Below are positions 1 through 10,559 of a stretch of DNA of 64,000 nucleotides, one piece after another. Position 1 is the stretch's first letter, and the number at the start of each line of letters is the position of its first letter. Both the position numbers and the translations under genes were made by a program. The DNA lies in the NCBI GenBank assembly GCA_019022495.1, contig JAFEKR010000037.1, positions 310,001-374,000 of the forward strand, written 5' to 3'. The DNA is from Epichloe hybrida. Its lineage: Eukaryota > Ascomycota > Sordariomycetes > Hypocreales > Clavicipitaceae. The notes under the pieces were generated by a model. The model was not told the origin of the DNA. It did not search any database and was given only the letters and a program-made list of their open reading frames with translations.

Positions 1-1232
1 GGCTACTAGGGAGTTAGTAGGACCCTCTATTAGATTATAAGTTAGTATTACTAGCTAATAATAAAGAAAGATACTAAGTTATATATGCAAACTTATATAA
101 GCTATTAGACTTTAAAGCTAAGGCACTATAAACCTTATAGTAAGCTAGCTATACTACTAGTGCCTAATTAGCCTTTTTAAGAATTATTAATAGATTTTGT
201 TATAGGGCTATCACCTATAAAAGACGCAAATCAGACCTATAATACAATCTTAGTTATTGTAAACTGTTTTACAAAATACAGTATTTACATCCTTATTTTA
301 ACGCGAATAACTAGCGATAGGTTAGCTACTATATTCCTAGAGTATGTTTTTAGGGATTATAGCGCCCTAGAAGGCATTATTATAAACCGCGGTTTAACTT
401 TCACTAGTAGGTTTTAGATAACCTTTTACTATCTTATTATAACTAAGTAGTAACTAAGCACTACGTTTCACCCGTAGATAAATAGTTAGATAGAACGTTT
501 AAACTAAGTTTTAGAGCATTATTTAAGAGCCTTTACTTACTTTAATTAGACTAATTAAGCTAATAATCTTTTAATAGTATAGTTTACATATAATATAAGT
601 GTCTATTTAACTTATAACTACACCCTAGCTAAGGCGCTATAAGGCTATAACCCTAGGGGACTATAGCAAGCGGTTACAGACATCCCTATAGTAAATAACT
701 AGGCAGAGACTTATGCTACCGCACTAAGAGATAAATATATAGTAATTAAGCAGCTTCTAAGTAACTTATAGGCCTAGTATACAAAATACTATAATAAGAA
801 GCAAACCCTAATAAAGTTTAGAGTAAGTAACTATATTTTATTATTTATAAAGAATATTAACTTACGGTAACCTAGTAGGAAGCTAAGTGTAAAGTACCTA
901 GGCCCTTATAAAATTAAAAAGGTAATTAGGACTTATAGTTTAGCATACTAACTAAAGCTACTACCTAGTACATAACTATATAATATTTTTAATATTACTA
1001 ATCTTAAACTGTTTATAGGGGATCTAACTAATATAGAAGATACGTTCTTACTGCAAGAGAATATTATAGATAATAAGCAAGAGTTTAAAGTTAAAAGAAT
1101 TATATTATATTATTATAATAGGAGATATTAGAAATACCTAGTTAAATAGAAGGGCTATAATGCTTTAGAGAACTCTTAGGTAAAGAAAAGAGATTTTATT
1201 ATAATAGATATTATTAAGGATTATAAGTGGTA
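1..1232 (+). mobile_element. RIP-degraded Ty3/gypsy (chromovirus) integrase with chromodomain, partial
   Basis: Reading the plus strand through many TAA/TAG stops gives a recognisable Ty3/gypsy integrase. From about 190 there is the start of the catalytic core (DFVIGLSP, then a VIVNCFTKYS-like stretch), followed by LATIFLEYVFRDY and TTFHP..NS..ERLN..LE (the normal HPQTDGQTERLN motif, with Q, D and T codons lost). Near 1081-1230 there is a chromodomain (EFKVKRI, then YLVK.KGYNALENS). Chromodomains at the integrase C terminus define chromoviruses, which target heterochromatin. Nearly every lost residue is explained by C-to-T or G-to-A changes, as expected from RIP. The 5' part (gag, protease, RT) lies outside the window and no coding capacity remains. 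Confidence 0.85.
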
Positions 1233-2599
1233 ACTAAGCAGCTAGTTTGCGGACATAGAGTTATATTTAGTAGAGTTTAAATAGTAGTAGTAACATATAA
1301 AAAAAAAATCCAGATAAATTCTTAGAAACCTAACTTATAGCTACTTCGCACTAATTATTCCATTAACACATCGCCTGCCTAGCCCCTAGTATTCTCACCT
1401 ATGCTAATAAGGGCAGAGAATTTATCCTTATTATTAGAGAAATCCCCCTCCCTATATATATATATATAAAGCTTGCTAGGGAGGTCTAGTAGCCTAATAT
1501 AAGTAGGAAGCACAGATATATTAGTAGTAAGCTACTAGTAAGTTAGTAAAGCTATAAACTAAAGTATAAAAATATATATAAATAGAAGGTTCTATGTAAT
1601 AAAACATAAGCTATTAGAAATATTAATCTAGACTTCTAGATTAATAGTATTATTAAGTAGTAACATAGTAACTTATTTATTAGCATTAGCCTTATATATA
1701 ACTTCCACTATAAGTTACGCTTGCCTTGCCTAACTACGCTTATTAGTATTTTTAGTGGTTAGGAGTGTATTATAAAGTTTATATTTTATATATATTAGAT
1801 ACTAGTAGTAACTAAGTTATAGAAATAAAAGATATATATATTATTAAGAAAGTATAAATTATCTTAAGGATTACTATAAGTATTAATACGCTTAAAGAGT
1901 ATATAGTATAACTAAGTAAACTAAGTAAGACTCTAGTAGTATATTAGTATATATATTAGTAGTAAGAAAGGGAGGATAAACCCTAGCGTAGTCCTTATTA
2001 TTATGCGTATAATAGGTGTATTTTATTAAGTTATCTACGTAAGTTAGGAGTAATATATAATAAGATAGTAGTGAAGTTATACTTAGAGAATTAGTATATT
2101 AGGTTAGGATAGATTTGCCCTTAATAATATATTATAGCTCTACGCTATTACTATCTTTAAGTGTAATAGCCTATATTATAACTTACTATATATAGTAAAT
2201 ATAAGAAATCTTTATTTTACTAGCACTACTAGCTATAAGTTAGTAAGGTAAGCGCTAGGGGGTAGAGATATTATACTTATATTAAGATTTTCAAAGCTAT
2301 ATACTTCTTACTAGGAGACTTTAAAGGAGATATTAAGGAATTCTTCTTACTAGAGGGAGGTAATAGTAGCGAAGTAGTAGCTTATATTAAAGATATTATT
2401 AACTACTAGTAAGTAAGTAGTAATATACTATAAGAAACTTATAAGTAAAAGATAAGTAACTAACCTTTTAGTATTTAAGAGGATTCAGGTGTTTTAAATA
2501 AGGGTAAATATAAATAATAAAGTAACGCTATAGGATATTAGTAATTACTATAAGAGAAGCTATAAAGCTACTAGCTTATAGGTAGAGGTAACTTATAAT
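1233..2599. other. AT-rich RIP-like sequence, element not identified
   Basis: This stretch is very rich in TA dinucleotides and stop codons in all frames and has a short (TA)n run near 1455-1470. It lies between the gypsy integrase end and a TRIM insertion. I could not recognise a conserved protein motif in it. By composition it is retrotransposon debris, perhaps the gag side of the element whose 3' LTR lies at 3759-4025, but that link is inference. Confidence 0.5.
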
Positions 2600-2604
2600 G
2601 CTAA

Positions 2605-2777
2605 TGTAAGAGACCTAGAAGGTGTGCTAGGAATCCCAATAGACCAAAAGATCCGCCAATGCTAGCTGTTGCTAACATTACACCTTACAATTACTTAAGA
2701 CCTGTACTATTGCTTGCGCACAACACCCTGTGGGCTGCCCTATAGGCCTCGCGCCCCACAACATACAGCGCCTCATA
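2605..2777. repeat. Left LTR of the 602-bp TRIM
   Basis: 173-bp terminal direct repeat starting TGTAAGAG. It is preceded by the GCTAA target duplication. Its last bases CCTCATA differ from CCTCACA of the right copy by one C-to-T change in a CpA context, which is the RIP signature. Confidence 0.8.
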
Positions 2778-3033
2778 ATTATCCATCCCTTCCCTAGGGC
2801 TCGTCCCGAGCCAGCGCTGCCGCCACCGTCTAGTCAGGGATTAGGCCCGGCTCCCGTGGCCTTTAGATAATTAGTAATTGCGAACCCCCAAGGCCCAGTA
2901 CGGGTGGGACCCGTACCTGCCCTGTGAGCCTAACGTAAGCTACCTAGCCTAAGCAATCCCATACGGCTTACTCTGCGCCGGGACTCGAACCTAGGACTAG
3001 CCTAGCCAGAAGACCTGTAACGGCTAGCATAAT

Positions 3034-3206
3034 TGTAAGAGACCTAGAAGGTGTGCTAGGAATCCCAATAGACCAAAAGATTCGCCAATGCTAGCCGTTG
3101 CTAACATTACACCTTACAATTACTTAAGACCTGTACTATTGCTTGCGCACAACACCCTGTGGGCTGCCCTATAGGCCTCGCGCCCCACAACGTACAGCGC
3201 CTCACA
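3034..3206. repeat. Right LTR of the 602-bp TRIM
   Basis: 173-bp repeat nearly identical to 2605-2777, ending CCTCACA and followed immediately by the second GCTAA target copy (3207-3211). Confidence 0.8.
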
Positions 3207-3211
3207 GCTAA

Positions 3212-3758
3212 GGGAGGATATAAAGGGAAGAAAAGTATATAGAAGTAGGGGAAAGTAGGCCTCTTTTATATTAGCCCTAGACCCCTAAGTAATCTACGTG
3301 CTATATGTAGCTAATCTAGGAATTATAATATTTATAGTTACGGCTACTACTAGTAAATACGCACGCTAGCTGCAAACTCCTAGCGAGATTAATACAATAT
3401 CCCTGATATTAGATAAAAAGTTATTTATTTTAAATAGCATGTGTTACCTTGTCTATTTAACCTAATTATAAAATTTAATATAAGTAGCCTATTCACTTAG
3501 TGCTAATAACTTACTAGATAAAGGTATATATATTAGAGGTAATGAAGTAGTAAGTGTGTAGCTAGTTATAACCTAGAGGTCATAAGAAGGATTACCTAGG
3601 ACCTTATAACGTCTGTCTTATTATTTAAAGTAGATATAATACTACGCACTAATAGTATAGCTAGTAATATAGGCATTGCTATAGGTTATGCGTAGTATAC
3701 ACACACTAGCTAAGTAGCTCTTTTTAATTAAGAATGATTATATATTAGGGGGGTAGTA
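3212..3758 (+). mobile_element. RIP-degraded 3' interior of an LTR element, ending in a polypurine tract
   Basis: TA-rich sequence with no open frame. It ends in a purine-rich stretch (ATTAGGGGGGTAGTA, 3744-3758) directly before an LTR starting TGTTAGG. This is the usual position of the polypurine tract next to a 3' LTR, so the element would run on the plus strand. I could not assign protein domains with confidence. Gypsy is the better guess from the G-run followed by TA(G)TA. Confidence 0.5.
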
Positions 3759-4025
3759 TGTTAGGAGCATGGAGGCTAAGGGGCTATGGATAGGATGGTT
3801 ATATATTAGAGCCCTTAGATAAGCCTTAGGTTCCGTGAATAACTAAGTAGCTATAAGATAGCTATGTGCATGTAGTAGGGTATTTAGATAAGGACTACCT
3901 ATAAGAGATGTAGGAGGTTAGAGTTTAAGACCTTTATATACTTACCCCTAAGTAGTAGCTCTCTAGCTATAACTAAGAACCTTAGCCTTTACTCCGTTTA
4001 TATCTCCCTAAACATAGTCGTGATA
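3759..4025 (+). repeat. 267-bp LTR (3' LTR), RIP-mutated
   Basis: This begins TGTTAGGAGCATGG and ends AGTCGTGATA. The reverse complement of 10293-10559 aligns over the same 267 bp without gaps, with transition differences concentrated as G-to-A and C-to-T in this copy. The five bases on either side (TAGTA and GTTAT) do not match. That is expected if this is the 3' LTR of a formerly larger element rather than a solo insertion. Confidence 0.75.
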
Positions 4026-4329
4026 GTTATTAAGTCTAAGGGTTTTAAATAAGGCTTGTTAAGGAGATTAATTATTCTTGTTACTATAAGTAAGTAATAG
4101 ATTAGTGATTTTGGCTACGTGCTTTATAGCATATAGCTATAGAAGTTCTAGTAATTTAGCTTTAATTATTAAGGCTCTTACTATCTCTATGAGAGTTTAA
4201 CTAGCGCGTTTAATAATACCTTAATAGGCAGGAACATATAGCGTGCTAGTCTAAAGGATAATTCCTTCCTTCTAATAATAAGCTTTAAACTTCTCTCTAA
4301 GGAATTCCGTTATGTTATTAGTATAGAAG

Positions 4330-4397
4330 TGTTAAAAATATATAAGGCTTTGTAATCCTAGGTTCAGTCGGATCGGTCCACTCTTTTGATTTCAACA
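4330..4397 (+). repeat. 5' LTR (68 bp) of the 321-bp TRIM
   Basis: Identical to 4583-4650, with TGTT...AACA termini. It is unusually short for an LTR; a TATA-like ATATATAAG lies near its start. Confidence 0.85.
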
Positions 4398-4409
4398 GGT
4401 TATGAGCCC
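4398..4409 (+). other. Primer-binding site (initiator tRNA-Met half-tRNA type)
   Basis: GGTTATGAGCCC abuts the LTR with no gap. It is the complement of GGGCTCATAACC, the anticodon stem-loop of eukaryotic initiator tRNA-Met as I know it. Priming from that internal position rather than from the tRNA 3' end is known for Drosophila copia and yeast Ty5. Confidence 0.75.
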
Positions 4410-4582
4410 GGTGGCGCAGTAGTTGTGGCTCACTGTAGCGTACACGCCTACCACAGTAGAGCACTGCTCTGCGAGGCAAGGTTATAGGTTCGAACCCTGC
4501 TAAAAAAACAACTAAAGAAATTCAATTGCTAGTATAAGCCTAACCTCCAATAGGGCACCTAGATGTACAATTCTAGGGGGAG

Positions 4583-4650
4583 TGTTAAAAATATATAAGG
4601 CTTTGTAATCCTAGGTTCAGTCGGATCGGTCCACTCTTTTGATTTCAACA
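4583..4650 (+). repeat. 3' LTR (68 bp) of the 321-bp TRIM
   Basis: Identical 68/68 to the 5' copy. It is preceded by the polypurine tract AGGGGGAG and followed by the AGAAG target duplication. Confidence 0.85.
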
Positions 4651-6524
4651 AGAAGTATTTAATAGTAAATCCGCTACTTATATTCTTAATAGCAGTCTTC
4701 TAAGCTTAAATTGCTTTAACTACACTAGATCTATTAACTATTAGAATTACCTAGTAAAAGCGTGTGTGAATATTAATTACATATAAAGTGTGCTTTTTCC
4801 CTCTAAACCCTTTAGGTTTATGTTTAATAAAGTCCTAGAAAACACGTGAAAGAAAATTCGTAGTATTATTTAACTTCTCTTAATGAATTATTTAAGAGGC
4901 CTTTAATAATAGGTAAGCTAAGTAATAGAAGTTGATCATAGAGGTAAGATTTATAGAGATTCCTACTTCTTTGCATGTAAGTAGGATTTGTTCCTTCCCT
5001 GCGTGACTAAGTCTCTTATATAAAAGACTAAATTTAACTCGCTTAGTAACTAATTTGCTTATTAATGCTATAAAGTTATAATGAGGTTTCTCCTCTTGTA
5101 TAACTAGTGTAGAAATATTCAACTTCTAGTTATACTTTCTAATAACTAAGCTATTAGATGTTGAGATTAATTAGTCTTTAAACCTATCTATGATGACTCC
5201 TCCTTGCTTAAGAAGTTCTAGTGAAATTATGTTAACTTTAGCCTTTGGTGTGTATTAAGCGTTTAGAAGGTTTAGATATCCTTCTCTAATAGGGATTGTT
5301 ATATTACTAATTCCTTTGACTATAAGTTCCTTGCTGTTACTAGCTGTTATTAGCTTAGTATTGACGTTAGTGTTTAAATAGGTGAACTATTTGGTTGAAT
5401 TGAATGTGTGTGTGTTGCATCTAGTGTTAAGGATATAGTTCTCCTTAGTGAGGTGATTTAATAGTATTTAAAAGGAATAGTTCTAATTAATTACTATAAA
5501 AGCAAGATTGCCTCTAGCGCTTATGATATCTAGGGAAGCTATAGTCTTGGTTATTATAGCTGTGTTAGCTTTCTTCTTTATTAATTTAGGTATCTTTTCT
5601 AGATAAAGCTTCTAATAATTATCCTTTAAATAGATTAGTCTTCCTAGGGAAATTAAATAACTGTAATCTAGCTTTATAGCCTTAGAGGTTTTATTTCTCT
5701 TCTTCTAACCTTTATTTTTGGATTTTAAATTATTATCCTTATTATTCTTCTGTTACTACTGCTAGGTGCTAAATTTAACCTTTAACTCCTTCTAAACCTT
5801 ATTAGCTTTATATATTAAATAATAGAGTATATCTTCCTTTATAAGTTCTAATTTAGAGAATCCTTTAATCTTCTAGGCGTTATGGATTTTAGGTATTAAG
5901 TCTTTAATTGCTTTGATTATCTGTGATACCTAAATAATATTAGGAATCTTCTTGATCTTGTAAATACGATTCTAAAGGTTCTAGTAGTAGTCTAGCTAAG
6001 CTCTTATTATAGCAAAATTAGCCCTCTTTAATTAGGAGAATTACTACAAAAGCTTAATAATTGCCAAATTAGCCTTAAAGCCGCAATTACTTTTAATTAA
6101 TTCTATTATTCAAGTAACTGGCTTAGTGTTAGTCTATCTAGCGTGGGTTAAGTTCTTTTAAACTTATAAAGAAAGACTTTACTAAATAATAAAAGAGAGG
6201 ATAGTATAATACTTATTAGTCTATTTAGACTAAGGAATCTTACTAGTTAGATATGCTATAAGTTACATAATACAAACTTATATTTAAATTAAGATTTCCT
6301 ATTCTTTAAAGTTCTCTACCCCTTTTAGTAGTATAATAACTATAGTCCTTATATACTAGGCTTTTGTAATATTATTAAGTTCTATTAGATCTAGTAAAGT
6401 GGCTAGAATTACTATACTACTTATGTTAAAGGGTAGGGTTATATATTAGAATTCGCGTACTCCTATTACTATATATACTTAATACTAATTATCATTAATT
6501 TAGTCTAATAGGAGTTATAGTAAT

Positions 6525-6780
6525 TGTTGGTTGCACCAAGGTCCTGCGCAGGTAATAAATCCCGTATAATTGAAGTTAATAATAGTTAGTTAGTTAGCTA
6601 GGAAAGAGAGAGAAGAGAGGGAAAGTCTAGATACTAGAAAAGTAGGCGAAATCCGTATGTAGGGCACAAAAGGGGGTGGCGAATTAATGCAGCTAATTAC
6701 ATTACATGTATCGCGCCGGACCCATAATTAGTCTAGTCTTTGGCTATGATTGAACCAATGAAGATCCGAAGGAATTAACA
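6525..6780 (-). repeat. LTR of the complete copia (left copy)
   Basis: 256 bp, TGTTGGTTGCACC...GAATTAACA. It is the 3' LTR in the minus orientation of the element. Confidence 0.88.
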
Positions 6781-9700
6781 CTAGTAATCTCTTTTTTTTC
6801 TTTGTAGCTAAAGAGCTTAAAAATGTAATAAAAATTAGATTAAAGGAAAGTGTATACTAGTGGATTTCTTAATAGGAATCCGCTACTTTAATTAGCTATT
6901 ATAGCATTAGTTAATTAAATTAATCTGTTAGTCCTTGCCTAAGCTCCTGTCCCTTAATATTATAAGTCTCTTTACCTATTCTTTAACACAAATTATTAAT
7001 TTGTTTAAATTAATTAAAGAGGAAAGCGATAAATTTAGCAATGATTTAGTTATTATGTCTGCTAGATTGTTGTTACCGTTAATTCACCTGACTTCATAGA
7101 TCTTGTGCCTCTTGTATAATTAATGAAGAGCTATAATATTAATTATTAGTCTCTTCTCCTTTATAGTTCCTAGCTTCATAAGATATTTATATAATAAAAA
7201 AGAGTTAGTATAAAGAATCATAGGAATTTAAGGCATCTTTAATTAATCTGTAATCTAATGTAAAGTTGTGGAAATTACATAGGTAATATCTGCGCCTTAA
7301 ACTATGCTATATAACTTAAAGGTAAGCACGCTATAAGTAACTCTCTTGCTCTTTGTTAAGCTATATGTAATAATGTTACCTTTTATAATAAAGGTATTAT
7401 CGTCTTGCATTATCTTGTTGCTAATCATAATTACGTATCTAATCTATAAGCTTAAATCCTTATTATTAGCAAGTAATCTATTTACAAATATAAAGAGCTT
7501 TGCCTCTTTAAGAACTAAAGGGATGTATTATAGTCTATGTTATTAATTCTTAATCTGCTACTTAAGGCGTTTATTAAGGTATGTAATATCTTCCCTAGAG
7601 GGTTCTTAGTGTTAAGCTATAATTAATAGGTTATAGGAAGCTTCTAGTTAATATATAGTTATGATGTAGCTTCCTTAGGCTTATTATTCCACGTAGTCTT
7701 ACTTTGCTATTAGGGATTAAGGATTAACTTCCTTAATCTTCTAACTTTAGCCCTTCTAGGTTAAGATTAACGAATTATCAGTGTTTTAGGTTAAGATATA
7801 CCTATTAAAGATAAGGGGATTCTTAGCGGTTAATTATTACTTTTCTTTAGCTATAAAATTAGCCTTCTAGAGCTCTTTCTCTTCTTTTTAGAAGAAGTTA
7901 TTATTACTTAGGCCTAATGTATTATTAGTTTATATTCTAATAATGCCAAAGAGGTTCTTATTATTTAGAGCTATAATTAATAAGTAGGGATTATAGGTTA
8001 AGGTTATTATATTAAGGTTATCCCTGTGGTAACGGAAGTACATTACCTACTAGTGGGTTCTAGCCTCTGTAATCCCGTAAAGAGGTTTAATTAATTTGAT
8101 TATAGTCCCTTCTAGAAAGAGATATGTAATTTGCTTTAGTAATCTTATAATAATTAGCCTCGTTAGCACCGTGTGCGATTAAGTGTAAGCTTATGTGATA
8201 TCGCGAATCTAAAGGTAAATCCCTCTTTTTCTTAATGATAGGGTAATAGCTATAATAAGTCATTAGCTTGCTTGTTAAATTATTAGCGATTACGTTAGGA
8301 TAAATTCCTTTCCTTTGTTATTATAGCCTTATATAATAAGACAAGATTTCTTATATAGTAAGTCCGTTCCTTTGCCTTTAATCTCTCTAACTATATAAGA
8401 ATCAAAGATTCTATGACCTCCGTGCTTTACTAGGTTAAACTTAACGAATTTAAATACATTATAAGCTTATAAAGCGTTAATCTTAGCTTAATTAGACTAC
8501 TTAAAGGGTTTTCCTAGGGTTATAATCCTTCCTTCTTAGCGGAGCTAAAGGGTAAGGTTCTAATTAGCCTTTTCCTTTACTATAAGGAATGCTATGCTTA
8601 GTATCCCTCTAGTTATAACCTCTTAAATAAAGGCCTCCTCCTAATCTTTATTTATAAGTATATAGAGCTAAATTAAGCTAACATCCTTCTTAGAGCTATA
8701 AGGTTTTCTCTTCCTTACTTTTATTCCTTTAGGGCATAGCAATAAGTCTTTAACTTAATAGCTTCCCCTTAGGGCTATTTAGGCTTTATAAGCCTCTTTA
8801 TTAGACTCTCCTACACTTATAAATTACACTATGAGGGCCTTTCTTAGTCTCCCTTGCTTTCTCTTAGCTAGTGCCTATAGCTCTTTGCCTTCTTCTGTTA
8901 GAGGATCTCTATTAGTAGTAGTAGTTAGTTATATAGTTACTTCTTCCTCTACATTACTAGGCTTTATCTCCTACTGCTCTAGTCCCTCTGTAATATATAG
9001 GTCTTTATAATAGGGCTTTACTACTGTAAAGCGAAACTTTACTATTCCACGGGGTATGTTAATAGTATAGGTCTCTCTGTTAGTAGTAAGTAGCTTATAC
9101 GGGCTATGCTAGCTACCTTTCTCTCTTTATATACGTATATTAGCCTGCAGGGGTAGCTAATATATAGGCGCTATATTAAGGCTATTCTAGGCTTTAAGGG
9201 TATTATAAACCTGCTATAAAGCTAGATAGCGGCGGACTTTATTAGTAGCTTTATAAATTACTTTAGTATATTAAATAATAGAGATACTTAGTGGTAACTT
9301 ATCTATTATTTATAGGTAGCCTCTGAAGACTAGTAGGGTTAGGATAATACTGTTTAGGCTTATAAAGTTATTAATTACTTTAATAGCTATTTAAAGGTAT
9401 TACTCTAGTGTGAGTTCTATTCTAATTAAGTCTATAATAATGTTATAAGCTTAGCATAGAGGTCTATAATATCTCTTAACCTTTCTAATGCTATTATAGG
9501 CTTTAATTAGTATCTTATTAGTCTTAATTAATATTAGTTAAGTATAGTACTTAAACTTAGCGGAAGCGAAGTTATTACTAGCGTTGTGTATAATCTATTC
9601 TAGAGGTCCGAGATAAGTGTTAATCTAATATTCGCGGATTACGTCCTAGATATCTTAAGCCTTCTGCTTCTTTAGATTAAGGAATTAGGCTACTTAAAAC

Positions 9701-10292
9701 AAGGTTACTGAATTAATAATATAAAGCACTAGTTAGCCATCGATTTGCATAATATTAATAATAATCTTATAGTTAAATTTGTGGTTATCTTTAATTATAA
9801 ACTTGAATTAGCTAGGGGCCTTTCCGTGTATCTAGTAATAGTGGCAGACCTTAGTTAATTTCTTAATTACCTAGCGTTTAACTTTATAACTAGCTTAGTG
9901 AAGGATCTTTGTAAGTTATTAAACGAAAGGGTAACTAAGTTAATAATATAATTAATAAATATCTCCTTCTGAAAGGTGGAAGGTAACTATTTCTCTTGCT
10001 TCTAGTAACTACTAAGGATAGCCTTATTATTACACAATAGGTATAGTCTTATTGCCTTAGATAAGTACGTTAGCAAGGTTATTAATCTTGACTTGCATCT
10101 TATTTATATTAGTGATTAAGAAGAGGAATAGGGTAGCTATGTTAAGGACGTAGAATTTAAGCTCTTTAAGTTCTGTAGGCATATAAAGGATTTCTCTTGT
10201 AACTACTAATCCGGCGCTAAATGTGATAATTTAGGGTTCACAGGGGGTTACCTTTAATAAAGGCATTAATCTTAATAGAGCCTTTACTTGTG

Positions 10293-10559
10293 TGTTACGA
10301 CTGTGTTCAGGGAGATATAAACGGAGTAAAGGCTAAGGTTCTTGGTTATAGCTAGAGAGCTACTACTTAGGGGTAGGTGCATAAAGGTCTCAAACTCTAA
10401 CCTCCTATATCTCTTATAGGCAGTCCTTATCTAAATACCCTACTACGTGTATATAGCTATCTTATAGCTACTTAGTTATCCGCGGAACCTAAGGCTTATC
10501 CGAGGGCTCTAACATGTGACCGTCCCGTCCATGGCCCCTTGGCCTCCGTGCTCCTAACA
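10293..10559 (-). repeat. Solo 267-bp LTR nested in the copia element
   Basis: This is the reverse complement of the LTR at 3759-4025, over the same 267 bp. It is flanked by a perfect TTGTG duplication (10288-10292 and 10560-10564), so it entered the copia element as a separate insertion and was reduced to one LTR by recombination. It keeps more C and G (for example CCGTCCCGTCC near 10520) than the copy at 3759, so it suffered less RIP than either its host element or its sister. Confidence 0.85.

Larger units (their letters stand above)
2605..3206. mobile_element. 602-bp TRIM-like miniature LTR retroelement
   Basis: Two direct repeats of 173 bp (2605-2777 and 3034-3206) begin TGTAAGAG and end CCTCACA (CCTCATA in the left copy). 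They flank only 256 bp of non-coding DNA. The whole unit is bordered by a perfect 5-bp duplication, GCTAA, at 2600-2604 and 3207-3211. The two repeats differ at four positions, all transitions. The interior is GC-balanced, unlike its surroundings. On the minus strand near 2980-3000 it carries a tRNA T-arm/B-box-like motif (GGTTCGAGTCC inside CCTAGGTTCGAGTCCCGG). No obvious polypurine tract was found. LTR-type ends, target duplication and absence of an ORF fit a terminal-repeat retrotransposon in miniature, which would be mobilised by another element's proteins. Confidence 0.8.
4330..4650 (+). mobile_element. 321-bp copia-type TRIM with 68-bp LTRs and tRNA-like interior
   Basis: Two identical 68-bp repeats (4330-4397 and 4583-4650) start TGTTAAAAATATATAAGG and end TTTCAACA. 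The whole is flanked by a perfect AGAAG duplication (4325-4329 and 4651-4655). Directly after the left repeat, GGTTATGAGCCC (4398-4409) is complementary to the anticodon stem-loop of initiator tRNA-Met, the half-tRNA priming site known from copia and Ty5. Directly before the right repeat is a polypurine tract, AGGGGGAG (4575-4582). The 185-bp interior has no ORF. It carries an A-box-like TGGCGCAGTAGT (4412-4423) and a B-box GGTTCGAACCC (4487-4497), so it resembles a tRNA-derived SINE placed between LTRs. It shows no RIP damage although it sits in a RIP-wrecked copia integrase. Confidence 0.85.
4026..6519 (-). mobile_element. RIP-degraded Ty1/copia remnant (gag-side and integrase)
   Basis: On the minus strand, 4100-4330 reads as a copia integrase core: FKAYY.KEGII..TST.YVPA..G.I.RA..TLI, then LYAIKHVA. 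A later part near 4950-5040 reads LYKRLSHAGKEQILLTCKEVGI, the GAG-pre-integrase region of copia elements; it keeps a 76-codon open stretch (4892-5122) by chance. The order (pre-integrase to the right of integrase) confirms minus orientation. A 321-bp TRIM (4330-4650) interrupts the integrase. RT and RNase H are missing to the left, where the 267-bp LTR abuts. The right part up to 6519 is TA-rich and not assignable. The complete copia begins just after. Confidence 0.75.

Noticed and set aside
2950..3033. A tRNA gene on the minus strand
   Set aside because: Only the T-arm/B-box part folds plausibly; no matching acceptor stem or clear anticodon arm, and it lies within the 602-bp mobile element.
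4400..4500. A functional tRNA gene on the plus strand
   Set aside because: A- and B-box-like motifs are present, but a cloverleaf with a consistent acceptor stem could not be built; it is the interior of the 321-bp element.
4892..5122. 76-residue independent gene
   Set aside because: It contains the copia GAG-pre-integrase pattern and is a chance open remnant of a RIP-degraded element.
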